Assembly (NCBI GenBank): GCA_963669285.2
Contig: CAXXSI010000009.1
Coordinates: 1-64,000, forward strand
Reading direction: 5' to 3'
DNA: 64,000 nt
From: JAWKWH01 sp963669285
GTDB lineage: Bacteria > Pseudomonadota > Alphaproteobacteria > Rhizobiales > Rhizobiaceae
A program made the position numbers and the translations under genes. Shown here piece by piece: positions 8,865 to 18,400 of this stretch; the first letter of the stretch is position 1, and every line of letters starts with the position of its first letter. The notes below the pieces were generated by a model. It was not told the DNA's origin. It did no database searches and saw nothing but the letters and a program-made list of their open reading frames with translations.

Positions 8865-10114
8865 CGCACTTTCGGTTGCGGTTCGACGCCGGATTGGACA
8901 AACAATCCGGTCAGCTTGCCGATGGTCTGTTGATTGTCGAACTCATCGCGCACGCGTTTTGCCGCTGCCACTCCCAACCGCCTTCGCAATGCCGGATCGG
9001 TGGCGAGACGTTCAACCGCGCGGGTAAGCTCCCACGCACTGTCGGGTTCCACTAGAAGGCCGTTTTGTCCATCCTTGAACATCTCTACGATGCCTGAAAT
9101 CGGTGTTGAGATGCAGGAAAGCTCCTGGCTTGCGGCTTCGACCAGTACATTGGGAAGGCCGTCGCGATCGCCATCGGCGGCGATCCGGCACGGCAGGACG
9201 AAGATGTCCGACGACCGGTACTTCGATATGACCTCGGTCTGAGGCTGCGATCCCATGAAGGTAACTCTGTCGCCTAGGCCAAGCGTTTCAACTTGCGCCT
9301 TCAGCGCGTCAGATAGAACGCCTCCACCGATGTGGGTCCAGCGCCATTGTAGCTTTTCCGGCAACAGCGCCAGCGCTTCGACCAGTGTATCCAATCCCTT
9401 CTTTTCCACCGCGCGACCGACGGTGACGATCTGGACAGGATCGTCAGCGCTGCTGCCATCGCGGACCTCCTTGCGCGCATCCGGTCGCGGAAAGCGCTCC
9501 AGATCGAGCCCGTGATAGATCAGGTGAACTCGTTCAGGACTACCGGACAGACTTTGCAACTGCTTGTGCCCGGATGCCGTACAAGTTGCAGTCCAGGAAG
9601 CAGAATTGAGTTTTTCGCTCAATTCCCAGTCCGGCGATGTCCAGATATCCTTGGCATGAGCCGAACAACTCCACGGCAGCTCCGTCATCCGGTGGGCATA
9701 ACGGGTTACTGATGATGGTGTGTGAATGAAGTGCCCGTAAAGCCAACCCACATTCGCCGGCAGTTCGGTTGCCAACACGAGTGCTTGGCCAAAACGGCGG
9801 ACGCGGTTGGCTGTCAGATCGCGCTTGAGATCGGCCAACCATTCACGCACCGCGGCCTTGTAGCCGGGCAGGCGCCGCGCCTTAAGCCATGAGCGAAAGA
9901 CGCGCACGGGTTCCTGATGAAGATATTCCGGCAGGTAGGTGATGCCAGCGGCAATTTCATCATGAACGGGATGGGTCTTGGTATCCGTCGGATGTCTCAG
10001 CGAAAAAAGGTGCAAAGTGAATCCGGATCGCTCCAGTTCGAGCAATTCCTGAGCAATGAATGTCTCGGAAAGTCTCGGATATCCCTTCAAGATAACAGCA
10101 ATGACTTTTTTCAT
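8861..10114 (-). CDS. Glycosyltransferase, GT4 family (WcaL/colanic-acid type)
   Basis: A 417-residue GT4 glycosyltransferase. The N-terminus VILKGYPRLSETFIAQEL is the signature of the WcaL/AmsK-type subgroup used in exopolysaccharide assembly. The C-terminal GT4 block includes IVTVGRAVEKKGLDTLVEAL, VTFMGSQPQTEVISKYRSSD and a D-G-L-P-N-V-L-V-E-A sequence holding the second glutamate of the nucleotide-sugar site. It is coupled by 4-bp overlaps on both sides in the four-gene operon. Nearby I see no polymerase, flippase or sugar-nucleotide synthesis gene, so the glycan it helps build is unidentified. Confidence 0.84.
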   Translation of the reverse strand: MKKVIAVILKGYPRLSETFIAQELLELERSGFTLHLFSLRHPTDTKTHPVHDEIAAGITYLPEYLHQEPVRVFRSWLKARRLPGYKAAVREWLADLKRDLTANRVRRFGQALVLATELPANVGWLYGHFIHTPSSVTRYAHRMTELPWSCSAHAKDIWTSPDWELSEKLNSASWTATCTASGHKQLQSLSGSPERVHLIYHGLDLERFPRPDARKEVRDGSSADDPVQIVTVGRAVEKKGLDTLVEALALLPEKLQWRWTHIGGGVLSDALKAQVETLGLGDRVTFMGSQPQTEVISKYRSSDIFVLPCRIAADGDRDGLPNVLVEAASQELSCISTPISGIVEMFKDGQNGLLVEPDSAWELTRAVERLATDPALRRRLGVAAAKRVRDEFDNQQTIGKLTGLFVQSGVEPQPKVR

Positions 10115-11304
10115 TCGCCCGCCAACCCATCTTTGTTGGTCAGAATCTGCGAAACGCGCTTACCAATTGTCGCCAGCCCTTCAAACGCGAATTTCTTCTG
10201 GGCCTCCTGCTGCCGCTGATCGGTGATTAGTTGTTCAATCGCTTCTGCCAGACGCGACGGATTGGAGGCATCCGCAGGCGACATGACTGACGCCGCACCG
10301 AATTCTGCCGCATGCAGTGCGCGAATGGATTGTTCCTTTCTCGGTCGTTCCCGCGGAACGAACAAAACCGGTTTTCGCGCTTCGAGGATTTCGCAAAACG
10401 TATTGTATCCACACATTGCGATCACCGCAGATGCTCTCTCGATCAGATAGGATGTTTCGGAACGAAATGTCAGAACGTAAATCTGTTTTTGCGTTGCAGC
10501 GAAATCCTGAAGGTGCTCGAGAACCGGAGCAGGCATCAGCGGTCCGGAAAGTAAAACCAGCGGAAGAGTGATCGGCGAATGTGCGCAGGCTGCAAGAACC
10601 TGGCGCATGAGATTTTCACCGTCCTCACCACCACCTGCCGTGACCAAAATGTACTTGTCCGGCAAGACATCATTATCCGCATGCGGATGCGAAACCTTGT
10701 CTCGTTCGGGTGTTCCCAAAAACCCGACATAGTGGCAGGTGCGCATGATGTTTTCGGGCAAATCCAACCCATCCAGAGGCGCATGAAACCACTCTGGTCC
10801 ATAGATCCATATCTCATCATAAAGGCCACTCAGGCGGTCGATGACGCCGCGCGAGCCCCATTCTTTGAGAAGCTTGTCGGGCGCGTCGAGCACGTCTCTG
10901 AGCCCCAAAATCTTGAAGGTATGGTTCGGCGCCGAGGCAAGTGCCTCGTCGAGTTCTCCGAGCAACCCAAGCGGCTCCTTGTCGGCAATCAGGATATCGG
11001 GGGCCTGCTCAAAAACGGCGCGTTTGAGAATTGCGGATCGCGCCGCCAGTAATTCATCGGTTGTCTGCCCGGCCAGCGGGGAAGAGTAGCTGCCATCGGG
11101 GTTCTTTGTTACCGGCGGCAGGCGGATGAGTTCGAGGCCGGGCAACGATGGAAAGTTGTCGGCCAGTTCGGAGCCGGTCGCCAACAGGATGCGGGCATCT
11201 GGATTAGCCTGGCGGATTGCCACGGCGATTTTTCGGTTCCGCCGCAGATGACCGAGACCGAAAGTATCGTGGCTATATAGAAAAATTCGAGGTGATGGTG
11301 TCAA
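10111..11304 (-). CDS. Glycosyltransferase, MurG/GT28-like; first gene of quartet
   Basis: A 397-residue GT-B protein, the promoter-proximal gene of the quartet. The N-terminal FLYSHDTFGLGHLRRNRKIA has the G-x-G-H-x-x-R loop; the C-terminal part has YILVTAGGGEDGENLM and VIAMCGYNTFCEILEARKPV, which mirrors the SRCGYNTAADI block of the second MurG-like member (7710-8864). The two may be related by old duplication. The start ATG at 11304 is followed by hydrophilic sequence with no signal peptide. It is divergent from the MscS-family gene across a 271-bp gap that must hold both promoters. Confidence 0.78.
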   Translation of the reverse strand: MTPSPRIFLYSHDTFGLGHLRRNRKIAVAIRQANPDARILLATGSELADNFPSLPGLELIRLPPVTKNPDGSYSSPLAGQTTDELLAARSAILKRAVFEQAPDILIADKEPLGLLGELDEALASAPNHTFKILGLRDVLDAPDKLLKEWGSRGVIDRLSGLYDEIWIYGPEWFHAPLDGLDLPENIMRTCHYVGFLGTPERDKVSHPHADNDVLPDKYILVTAGGGEDGENLMRQVLAACAHSPITLPLVLLSGPLMPAPVLEHLQDFAATQKQIYVLTFRSETSYLIERASAVIAMCGYNTFCEILEARKPVLFVPRERPRKEQSIRALHAAEFGAASVMSPADASNPSRLAEAIEQLITDQRQQEAQKKFAFEGLATIGKRVSQILTNKDGLAGE

Positions 11305-11575
11305 AGCCGGCCGGACTTTCGCGTTTCGGCTTTGCTATAGTCCATTGGAAATGCAAAGAAAACCTCGGAATGGTCGTATGTCAGACTCGTGTTCATTGGT
11401 TTGCCGCTTTTCTGCAGGTCGTAATGCGGTCTTTAGAAAATCAAGCCGGTGTGAACGATCTGCAACCGTCAAAGACGCCAATGTGATTGCAATTGAGTCA
11501 TATCGCCCCTTATCTGTGCGTATTATGCGCGTTTGCAACTAAACTTGAATCGAAATGCCAGGCGGATAGCGTCAC

Positions 11576-13996
11576 ATGACAAAGCGATCGATCAATTGGG
11601 AAACTCGGCGGAGTTTGTACTCCATCGTCTTAGTCCTGGCGGTGCTTTTGCTTGGGCCAGTCGGACCGGCGGCGGCGCAAACCGGCTTGCTGGACAGCAT
11701 TGCCGGCTCTTCGGAACCCCAGAACAGCGAACTGGAAACCCTGATCGGCAAGGCAAGAGAGGAGGGATCGACCATCATTGTCATCAATCCTCCTGGGATG
11801 GACAAGGAGAAGGTTGAAGAAAAATCCATGCCGATGACCAGCGCCGCTCTGCTGCAGGCGCGTCAAAATCTCCGGCGAATGATGATCAAGTCACGTGATT
11901 TCCTCAAGGAATTCGATGACACACTCAAGGCGGCCAGTCCGGACGGTTCGCTGACATGGATCATCATTGCGATCGTCACGGCAGTCGGTGGCATGATGAT
12001 CGGTCTGGGGATCTACAAACTTATTACCGGATTTCTGCGTGAACATTTTCGCAGCGCCCGCGAGCGAAAAAATCCTACGCGCGCGCAAAAACTCGGGTTC
12101 CTGCTAGCCCGATCAACTCTCCTGTTGGTATCGACGGGAATTATGTTCGGCATCGCGATATTAGTCGCTGTTATATTCGATACCGGTCACGAACCGACGC
12201 GCATGACCATCTTCACGATTGTGCTCAGCTACGCAATTTACCGAATTCTGCGCTACGTGATCTTTTTCAATGTGTTCGTTCCCGACTCTCCCAATTTACG
12301 GATGATCAACATCAAAGATGACCGGGCGAGGAAGATTTACCGGGACTGGTACATCGTCGTTGGTATTTCAGTGGTGTTGCTGGGCTTGTGCCAGTGGATC
12401 CTTGGTCTGGGTGTTAGCAAGGATATTCACAGTCTGGCATTCATCATGGCGTCCGGTATCTGTGCCTTGATGATCGGTTATATCTCGATCAGACACCGGC
12501 ATGATCTGGTGGATATAATCCGCGGGCCCGATTCGTCAGGTGAGAAGGCGAGGGTACTCGAAACGATTGGTCGGGTGGCGTTGCCGCTAATCCTGATTTA
12601 TCTCACCGCAGCATGGGCCGTAAGCACCTTCAGGCTGTCGCTGGAACTGCCTGATGGCTACATCCTAGTTGGTGCACCGATCATCATATTCATCGGTGCA
12701 AATTTCGCCTACGGCATTTTGATATTTATATTGGAACTGATTTACGAACGGCGCGAAAAGCGCTTCCGTCGCGACCGCCTGTTGCGAAATCTGCAGGAAA
12801 GCCGGGAGGCACGGGAGAGGGAGGCAGCCAAGCAGCCTCCGATGGAAGAAATCGACGATGTTGACGACATGATGGACGAAGGCGAGGAAATGATCGTCTA
12901 TCAGGCGGAAGAACGGCCTGAAACCAATGTCGAATACCGACCGATCTTCAAAGGATTCTTCGAAAAGAGTATTGCCGCAGCGATTCTCGTTGTGTGTGTC
13001 GGCGAATTGGCCCGGATCTGGGGTGTCGATTATGGTCAGGATGGCGGCCACCCGCTACAGGCTGCACTCGATATTTTCCTGATCATCCTGATCGCGGTTT
13101 TCGCCATTCGATCATTCAACCAGTATATAGACCACAAAATCATCGAGGAAGGCGGTTCGCTTGACGACTCGCCGGCAGCGCCGGGAGAGGGCGACAGTGA
13201 AGGCGGTGTAGGTCAGTCGCGCCTGGCGACGCTGCTGCCGATTGTTCGCAATGTAGTCGTTGCTGCGCTTGTCATTGTCGTCGGAATGATTGCGTTGTCG
13301 TCGATGGGAGTGAACGTGGCGCCGTTGTTCGCTGGTGCCGGTGTCGTTGGTTTGGCGATTGGTTTTGGCGCGCAGACTTTGATCCGCGACATGTTCTCCG
13401 GTGTTTTCTTCCTTATTGATGACGCTTTCCGCAAGGGTGAGTATATCGAGGTGGGAACGGTGAAAGGCGTAATCGAAAAGATATCCGTACGCTCGTTCCA
13501 GCTACGCCACCACTTGGGTGCCGTCCACACGGTGCCGTTCGGCGAGATCCATCAATTGACTAACTTTTCGCGCGACTGGGTGATGATGAAACTGCCGTTG
13601 CGTCTCACCTACGATACCGACGTGGAGAAGGTGCGGAAACTGGTTAAAAAACTCGGGCAGAGACTACTCGAGCACGAGGTGATCGGGCACATGTTCATCC
13701 AGCCGCTGAAGTCCCAGGGTGTTTACGCCATGGAGGATTCGGCCATGATCATCCGCGTCAAATTCATGACCAAGCCAGGTGATCAGTTCATCGCGCGCAA
13801 GGTCATCTATGCCGAAATACGCGAGTTGTTCGAGCGCGAGGGAATTCAGTTTGCGCACCGCGAGGTGACGGTACGTCTTGCAGACGGCAAGAAAGCCGAA
13901 GATCTGAGCGATGAAGACCGTGAGGCCATTGCTGGGTCGGTGCGAAGCGCGATCGATGGCGACGAAGTGCAAAAGCCGGTGACGGCGGATCGGTAA
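11576..13996 (+). CDS. Mechanosensitive ion channel, MscS family, large form
   Basis: An 806-residue inner-membrane channel that would open on membrane tension and protect against hypo-osmotic shock. It has a Sec signal peptide (hydrophobic run ending GPAAAQ), a periplasmic stretch of about 100 residues, then many membrane helices from about residue 120. The conserved MscS core starts near residue 580 with a glycine/alanine-rich pore helix (GAGVVGLAIGFGAQ) followed by the beta domain, including the motif ending VPFGEIHQLTNFSRDW. A long acidic segment around residues 420-445 (EEIDDVDDMMDEGEE) separates two helix groups. E. coli MscS has 286 residues, so this is closer in size to YbdG/MscM-like forms. 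It is divergent from the glycosyltransferase operon. Confidence 0.88.
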   Translation: MTKRSINWETRRSLYSIVLVLAVLLLGPVGPAAAQTGLLDSIAGSSEPQNSELETLIGKAREEGSTIIVINPPGMDKEKVEEKSMPMTSAALLQARQNLRRMMIKSRDFLKEFDDTLKAASPDGSLTWIIIAIVTAVGGMMIGLGIYKLITGFLREHFRSARERKNPTRAQKLGFLLARSTLLLVSTGIMFGIAILVAVIFDTGHEPTRMTIFTIVLSYAIYRILRYVIFFNVFVPDSPNLRMINIKDDRARKIYRDWYIVVGISVVLLGLCQWILGLGVSKDIHSLAFIMASGICALMIGYISIRHRHDLVDIIRGPDSSGEKARVLETIGRVALPLILIYLTAAWAVSTFRLSLELPDGYILVGAPIIIFIGANFAYGILIFILELIYERREKRFRRDRLLRNLQESREAREREAAKQPPMEEIDDVDDMMDEGEEMIVYQAEERPETNVEYRPIFKGFFEKSIAAAILVVCVGELARIWGVDYGQDGGHPLQAALDIFLIILIAVFAIRSFNQYIDHKIIEEGGSLDDSPAAPGEGDSEGGVGQSRLATLLPIVRNVVVAALVIVVGMIALSSMGVNVAPLFAGAGVVGLAIGFGAQTLIRDMFSGVFFLIDDAFRKGEYIEVGTVKGVIEKISVRSFQLRHHLGAVHTVPFGEIHQLTNFSRDWVMMKLPLRLTYDTDVEKVRKLVKKLGQRLLEHEVIGHMFIQPLKSQGVYAMEDSAMIIRVKFMTKPGDQFIARKVIYAEIRELFEREGIQFAHREVTVRLADGKKAEDLSDEDREAIAGSVRSAIDGDEVQKPVTADR

Positions 13997-14002
13997 GGCG
14001 CA

Positions 14003-14854
14003 GTGTCATCGAACGGTTTTTCGCCGACCTCAGATGCCGTCGTGAATGCGCCATTTGGCGAGTTTCGACCAGGAGCCGTCGCGCGGGGTGCATGGTGGCT
14101 TGCCACGACATCCTTGTTGCCCCGGTCTATGCGCAAATGGTTTCGAAAACGCCTGGCGCGCAGGTTTCCCGGGCCATTTGATATCGAGACCGAGGGCATC
14201 CGCCTGCGTGCCTGGCCGGCGGAGAACCGTTGCGACCGGGTTGTCACTGGCAAAGGCGAATTGCCCGAACGTCCTGAAAGGCAACTGATCGAACCATTAC
14301 TGAAGCCCGGCATGACTTTTGTGGATGTGGGCGCCAATGTCGGTATCTACTCGCTGTTTGTATCGATGAAAACGGCGGGAAGGGCCAATGTTCTTGCGCT
14401 TGAACCGCATCCGCGAACCTTTGCGAAACTGAAGTGCAACTGTGTGCTTGGCGGCTTTGGCAACGTACGAGCCGTAAACCTGGCTGCGGGACCGAAACAG
14501 GACCAGGCGGCTTTATATAATGATGGCGGCGGCAATATCGGCGGTGCGTCGCTTTTGGCCGAGGCGGCTGGTGATGCCAGGTCGGTCGCAGTACAAATCG
14601 CTCCGTTAGCGGAGATATTGCAAGACAATGGAATAAAACACATCGATCTTCTGAAAGCGGACATCGAAGGATTTGAGGATCGCGCGCTGAAACCGTTGTT
14701 CGACGATGAGAAACTGAAGCACGTTTGGCCAGATGCGATTTTGCTGGAAACGGTTCACGAAGCGCTCTGGAACAGCAATTTGATTGCCGTACTCACAGAT
14801 CGTGGTTACAAGATAGACGGCCGGACAGAGGAAAATGTTCTGTTGAAGCTGTAG
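14003..14854 (+). CDS. FkbM family methyltransferase
   Basis: A 283-residue SAM-dependent methyltransferase of the FkbM family. Motif I is TFVDVGANVGIYSLF at about residues 104-118, followed by ALEPHPRTFAKLKCN for ribose binding and LLKADIEGFEDRAL, the FkbM-specific aspartate/glutamate block. FkbM proteins O-methylate small molecules or sugars; here the nearby glycosyltransferases suggest a glycan, but that is inference. The start is GTG at 14003, only 7 bp after the channel gene, with a short AAGG ahead; a later ATG at 14129 would leave the methyltransferase core intact. It ends 14 bp from a convergent gene. Confidence 0.83.
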   Translation: MSSNGFSPTSDAVVNAPFGEFRPGAVARGAWWLATTSLLPRSMRKWFRKRLARRFPGPFDIETEGIRLRAWPAENRCDRVVTGKGELPERPERQLIEPLLKPGMTFVDVGANVGIYSLFVSMKTAGRANVLALEPHPRTFAKLKCNCVLGGFGNVRAVNLAAGPKQDQAALYNDGGGNIGGASLLAEAAGDARSVAVQIAPLAEILQDNGIKHIDLLKADIEGFEDRALKPLFDDEKLKHVWPDAILLETVHEALWNSNLIAVLTDRGYKIDGRTEENVLLKL

Positions 14855-14867
14855 CCGAGAAGCGCCT

Positions 14868-15326
14868 TTAATCTGATTCTGGGTGTTCACTCTTCATATC
14901 GACCAGCATGCCGGGTTTGGACAGGGCGTTACGAATCTGATCGGGAATGGGAATTGATTTGATGTTGCCGTCTTCCTGAATCTGGGCGTGAATTCGTATT
15001 GAGCGGCCTTGTGTGATCAACTCGCCTGATGACGAGTGGACGGCTTTACAGTCCCAATGCAGCGTTGATGTGGTCATTTTGGAAAGCTGGATGATGGTAC
15101 GCACACGATCGCCATAGGCCGCCGGGCCGATGAACTTGAAATGGACGTCACCCATAACGAAAGCGGTTCTGTTCTCGGCGATCATCTTGTTGGTCGGAAA
15201 TCCGACAGCGCGCAGCAGATCGTGTTCCGTGTCGTTGAACCAGGCCAGCATCAGGGGGAAATAGACCAGGCCGAAGGGGTCGGACTCCCCCCAATTGACC
15301 GTCAATTCACGCGAATACATGATCAT
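14868..15326 (-). CDS. Acyl-CoA thioesterase, hotdog fold (4-hydroxybenzoyl-CoA type)
   Basis: A protein of about 152 residues with the single hotdog domain of 4-HBT-like thioesterases. The segment VNWGESDPFGLVYFPLMLAW has the catalytic aspartate in the position usual for YbgC/4-HBT enzymes, followed by a long helix and HFKFIGPAAYGDRVR on the next strands. It would hydrolyse an acyl- or aryl-CoA in the cytoplasm. The start chosen is the first ATG (15326) before MYSREL; an upstream TTG at 15341 is also open. The gene stands alone, convergent with the methyltransferase gene. Substrate unknown. Confidence 0.75.
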   Translation of the reverse strand: MIMYSRELTVNWGESDPFGLVYFPLMLAWFNDTEHDLLRAVGFPTNKMIAENRTAFVMGDVHFKFIGPAAYGDRVRTIIQLSKMTTSTLHWDCKAVHSSSGELITQGRSIRIHAQIQEDGNIKSIPIPDQIRNALSKPGMLVDMKSEHPESD

Positions 15327-15455
15327 GGATAAACGACCCAACCTGAAATAAACCGCCGGAACCTACTGTGTTTGATTGCGCTTGAAAAGCGTTTGTCGCC
15401 GAGCCATTGGTTCGAGCGTTAATTCCACATTCGAGACGCTGCCGGATTCGCTTTT

Positions 15456-18122
15456 TCACGCTGTCGTGCGCAACAGCCTGGCTTGGAAGTAGCTGGTGCC
15501 ATCAAGTGCAAACTCAATCGTCAGGTCACCACCCATCGCCCGCATGATGGCCCTGCTGATCGGCAATCCTAACCCTGAGCCATAATCATGGCTTGTGCCG
15601 CTGCCCCTGGCGAATTTCTCGAAGACAATACCGGCATCCTTGCGGCCAACACCGCCGCCATTGTCGATCACATCGACGAACACGCCATTGCCGGCGCAGT
15701 CTGCCCGGATGAAGATTTCGGGCTCCTCGGAACGATTGTATTTCACCGCGTTTGACAACAGATTGATCAGGACCTGTCGCAGGCGGTCGCGGTTGGCCCT
15801 GACCGTCAGGTCCGGCGGGATGTCGCCGATCCTGATGTTTACGTCCAGCTTCTGGGCCATGCCCGATATCGTATCGAGCGCCTTTGAAATCGCCTCGCGC
15901 AGTTCAATAGACTCAATATCAAGCTTTGCGGTACCCGCCTCGAGCCGGCTGACGTCGAGGATTTCGTCGAGCAGGCGGGTCAGGCGAACACTTTCCTCCT
16001 GGATGATCGATGCGAATTTGTCCCGCTCGGCATCGGTGATGTCTTCGGTGCCGAGCAGGATCTCCGAGAACGAGCGGATAGACGTCATCGGTGTTCGCAA
16101 TTCGTGGCTGACCTGGCTCAGGAATTCATCCTTTTGCGTGTCGAGTGCCTGTAACCGTTCATTGGCGGTGCGCAGCTGCTGCGCGGCTCGCTCAAGTTCT
16201 TCGGATTTGTCGGCAAGCTGTTTGGTCGTCTCGATGAGTTGCTGGGTTTCGTCCGCAATACTGAACAGTTCGGTCATGCCCACCGTCTGACGGCCGGCTA
16301 TTCGCGTGACCATGGCATGGGCGGAGGAAGCACCGATTGAACCGGAAAGCTCCCGCTCAAGCCGCGAAATCACCGCGTCTGTGGGATGAGGCAAACCGGA
16401 TGTGCCTTGCGTTCTGGCGAGATCGTCAAACAACCGGCGGGCGGGATCGGCGCCAAGTATGCGTTGTGCCAGAATAAACAAATCCTCAGATTGCGCAGAT
16501 CCGGAAGCAAAACCCGTAGGTGCGCCGCCCGCCGAACGATAGACATCGACAAACAGCGTGCCCTGCATCCGTTCAATATCGCCCGGTTGCGCCAGGCTCG
16601 ATACGATCAGAAAAACAAGCGCGTTGGATCCGACGCTCCAAATGACGGCATGAACAACAGGGTCCAGATCGGTGAGACCCAATAATGATTGAGGTCTGAG
16701 CGCCGCGATACCGAAGAGCCCTTCAGATATGGTGGCGCTGTCCAGTATGAAGCCGCCGCTGAAACTGGGCAGAAACAGCGTGTAGGCCCAAAGAATGAAG
16801 CCGATCAGCAATCCGGCAATCGCACCGGCGCGATTGGCGCCACGCCAAAAAATGCCGCCCAAAAGGCTGGGAAGGAACTGCGCCACTCCGACAAAGGCGA
16901 TCAACCCGATCGCGGCAAGCGCATCGGAGCCGCCGCTGACCCAGAAATAAAGGAAACCGAGGCCGAGGATACCGGCGATGCTGAACCGACGTGAGATCAG
17001 TACAACCGATCTCACATCACCGCTGATGGCGGTGCCTGCTGGTAATAATCTTAGCGCTATCGGAGTGACGATGTGGTTTGACACCATAGTCGAAACCGCG
17101 ATTGCCGCGACGATGACCATCGAGGTTGCTGACGAAAATCCTCCCAAAAACGCGAGAAGCGCCAGCGTGTTTTGATCCTGTGACAATGGCAGGGAAAGTA
17201 CATACAGGTCGGGATTAGCGTCCACGGGCATGATCTGTTGACCGACGAGCGCGATCGGCAGGGTGAATATGGACATCCCCAGCAGGTAGAGCGGGAACAG
17301 CCAGGAAGCGGTCGACAGGTGACGCTCCTCGATGTTCTCGACAACGGTGACCTGAAACTGGCGGGGCAAGCAGATGATTGCGGTTGCTGACAGAAAGGTA
17401 AGTGTGACCCATCTTGCGCCGAATATGCCGTTGTTGCCTTGAAGCACTTCAGGTGAAACATCGGCAAAGACATCACCAAATCCGTTGGAGATGCCGTAGG
17501 TGGCGAAGATACCGACCGCCAGCAAAGCGACAAGTTTGACAATGGCTTCAATTGCAATGGCCGCAACGACACCATGATGCCTTTCATTGGCGTCGATGTT
17601 GCGGGTGCCGAACAAGATAGCGAACAATGACATTCCCGCTGCGACCCAGAATGCGGTTGTCGTGGCATTGGCGCCGCTGGCGATCACCCCGTAACTGCTG
17701 GTGACCGATTGCAGCTGCAGTGCAATGTAGGGTGTGGTGGCGATCAGCGCGATCAGGGTAACCAACACTGCCAGACTGGAACTCTTGCCGTATCGCGATG
17801 ATATCAGGTCGGCGATGGATGTGATGCGATGCGCCCTGCCGATGCGGACCAGCTTTCGCAACAACCACCACCAACCGACAAACACCAGCGTCGGGCCGAG
17901 ATAGATGGTGATGAATTCAAGCCCGTTGCGGGCTGCCGATCCAACCGCGCCGTAAAAGGTCCAGGAGGTGCAGTAAACCGATATCGACAGCGTGTAGATC
18001 ACCGGCGAATGCAACCAGCCGATCGACTCCCGTCGGGTGCGGCGATCAACGATGAATGCCACGGCAAAGAGGATCGCTACATAAGCCAGGCAAGAGACAA
18101 ACAGGACATTGACGGAGAGCAT
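15456..18122 (-). CDS. Symporter-linked sensor histidine kinase, CbrA-like
   Basis: An 888-residue hybrid of a sodium/solute-symporter (SSS family) membrane part and a sensor kinase. About 13 membrane helices occupy roughly residues 1-500, including the CTSWTFYGAVGSAARNG sequence typical of CbrA-type kinases. A coiled-coil linker (KSEELERAAQQLRTANERL) leads to the HisKA box QVSHELRTPM with the phospho-accepting histidine near residue 670, then an HATPase domain with N-box LINLLSNAVKYN and G-box GSGLGLPISRAIM. There is no C-terminal receiver. Such proteins couple nutrient uptake or presence to gene control. The start overlaps the preceding small gene as ATGA, so the two are co-translated. Confidence 0.9.
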   Translation of the reverse strand: MLSVNVLFVSCLAYVAILFAVAFIVDRRTRRESIGWLHSPVIYTLSISVYCTSWTFYGAVGSAARNGLEFITIYLGPTLVFVGWWWLLRKLVRIGRAHRITSIADLISSRYGKSSSLAVLVTLIALIATTPYIALQLQSVTSSYGVIASGANATTTAFWVAAGMSLFAILFGTRNIDANERHHGVVAAIAIEAIVKLVALLAVGIFATYGISNGFGDVFADVSPEVLQGNNGIFGARWVTLTFLSATAIICLPRQFQVTVVENIEERHLSTASWLFPLYLLGMSIFTLPIALVGQQIMPVDANPDLYVLSLPLSQDQNTLALLAFLGGFSSATSMVIVAAIAVSTMVSNHIVTPIALRLLPAGTAISGDVRSVVLISRRFSIAGILGLGFLYFWVSGGSDALAAIGLIAFVGVAQFLPSLLGGIFWRGANRAGAIAGLLIGFILWAYTLFLPSFSGGFILDSATISEGLFGIAALRPQSLLGLTDLDPVVHAVIWSVGSNALVFLIVSSLAQPGDIERMQGTLFVDVYRSAGGAPTGFASGSAQSEDLFILAQRILGADPARRLFDDLARTQGTSGLPHPTDAVISRLERELSGSIGASSAHAMVTRIAGRQTVGMTELFSIADETQQLIETTKQLADKSEELERAAQQLRTANERLQALDTQKDEFLSQVSHELRTPMTSIRSFSEILLGTEDITDAERDKFASIIQEESVRLTRLLDEILDVSRLEAGTAKLDIESIELREAISKALDTISGMAQKLDVNIRIGDIPPDLTVRANRDRLRQVLINLLSNAVKYNRSEEPEIFIRADCAGNGVFVDVIDNGGGVGRKDAGIVFEKFARGSGTSHDYGSGLGLPISRAIMRAMGGDLTIEFALDGTSYFQARLLRTTA

Positions 18123-18391
18123 CAGTCGCCCGACCCGGCCGGATTTCTCGTGGCATCAGGTTCATCTGCCTTGGCCAGCGGTCTGGACAGGATGGCCGCT
18201 CCCGCTATCAACGCGATCCACACGGTAAAAATATAGGCCAATGCAAAGGGGAATCCGGCCAGTGTCGTGTCTGCCAGCGCAATACCTGCGACCGGCGGCA
18301 ATAGCAACGTCGCGCCGGCGATCACAAGTGCGGCGGATCGATCGCGGATTTTTCCATGGGACGTTCGGGATATTGCTCGATTCGGCTCCAT
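18122..18391 (-). CDS. Small two-helix membrane protein encoded with the CbrA-like kinase
   Basis: An 89-residue protein with two predicted membrane helices (about residues 20-42 and 45-68) and hydrophilic ends. I do not recognise a named family with certainty. Its place, 9 bp after the response-regulator gene and overlapping the kinase gene by 3 bp, recalls the small accessory proteins found next to symporter-type kinases and symporters (CbrX- or DUF4212-like), where a short two-helix protein accompanies the symporter domain. It may help assembly or sensing of the kinase. That role is inference from position and topology only. Confidence 0.6.
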   Translation of the reverse strand: MEPNRAISRTSHGKIRDRSAALVIAGATLLLPPVAGIALADTTLAGFPFALAYIFTVWIALIAGAAILSRPLAKADEPDATRNPAGSGD

Positions 18392-18400
18392 GCCGATCGT

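Noticed and set aside
15595..16290. A 231-codon open frame antisense to the histidine kinase
   Set aside because: It mirrors the HisKA/HATPase coding region; serine-rich, arginine-rich composition without a domain marks it as a shadow.
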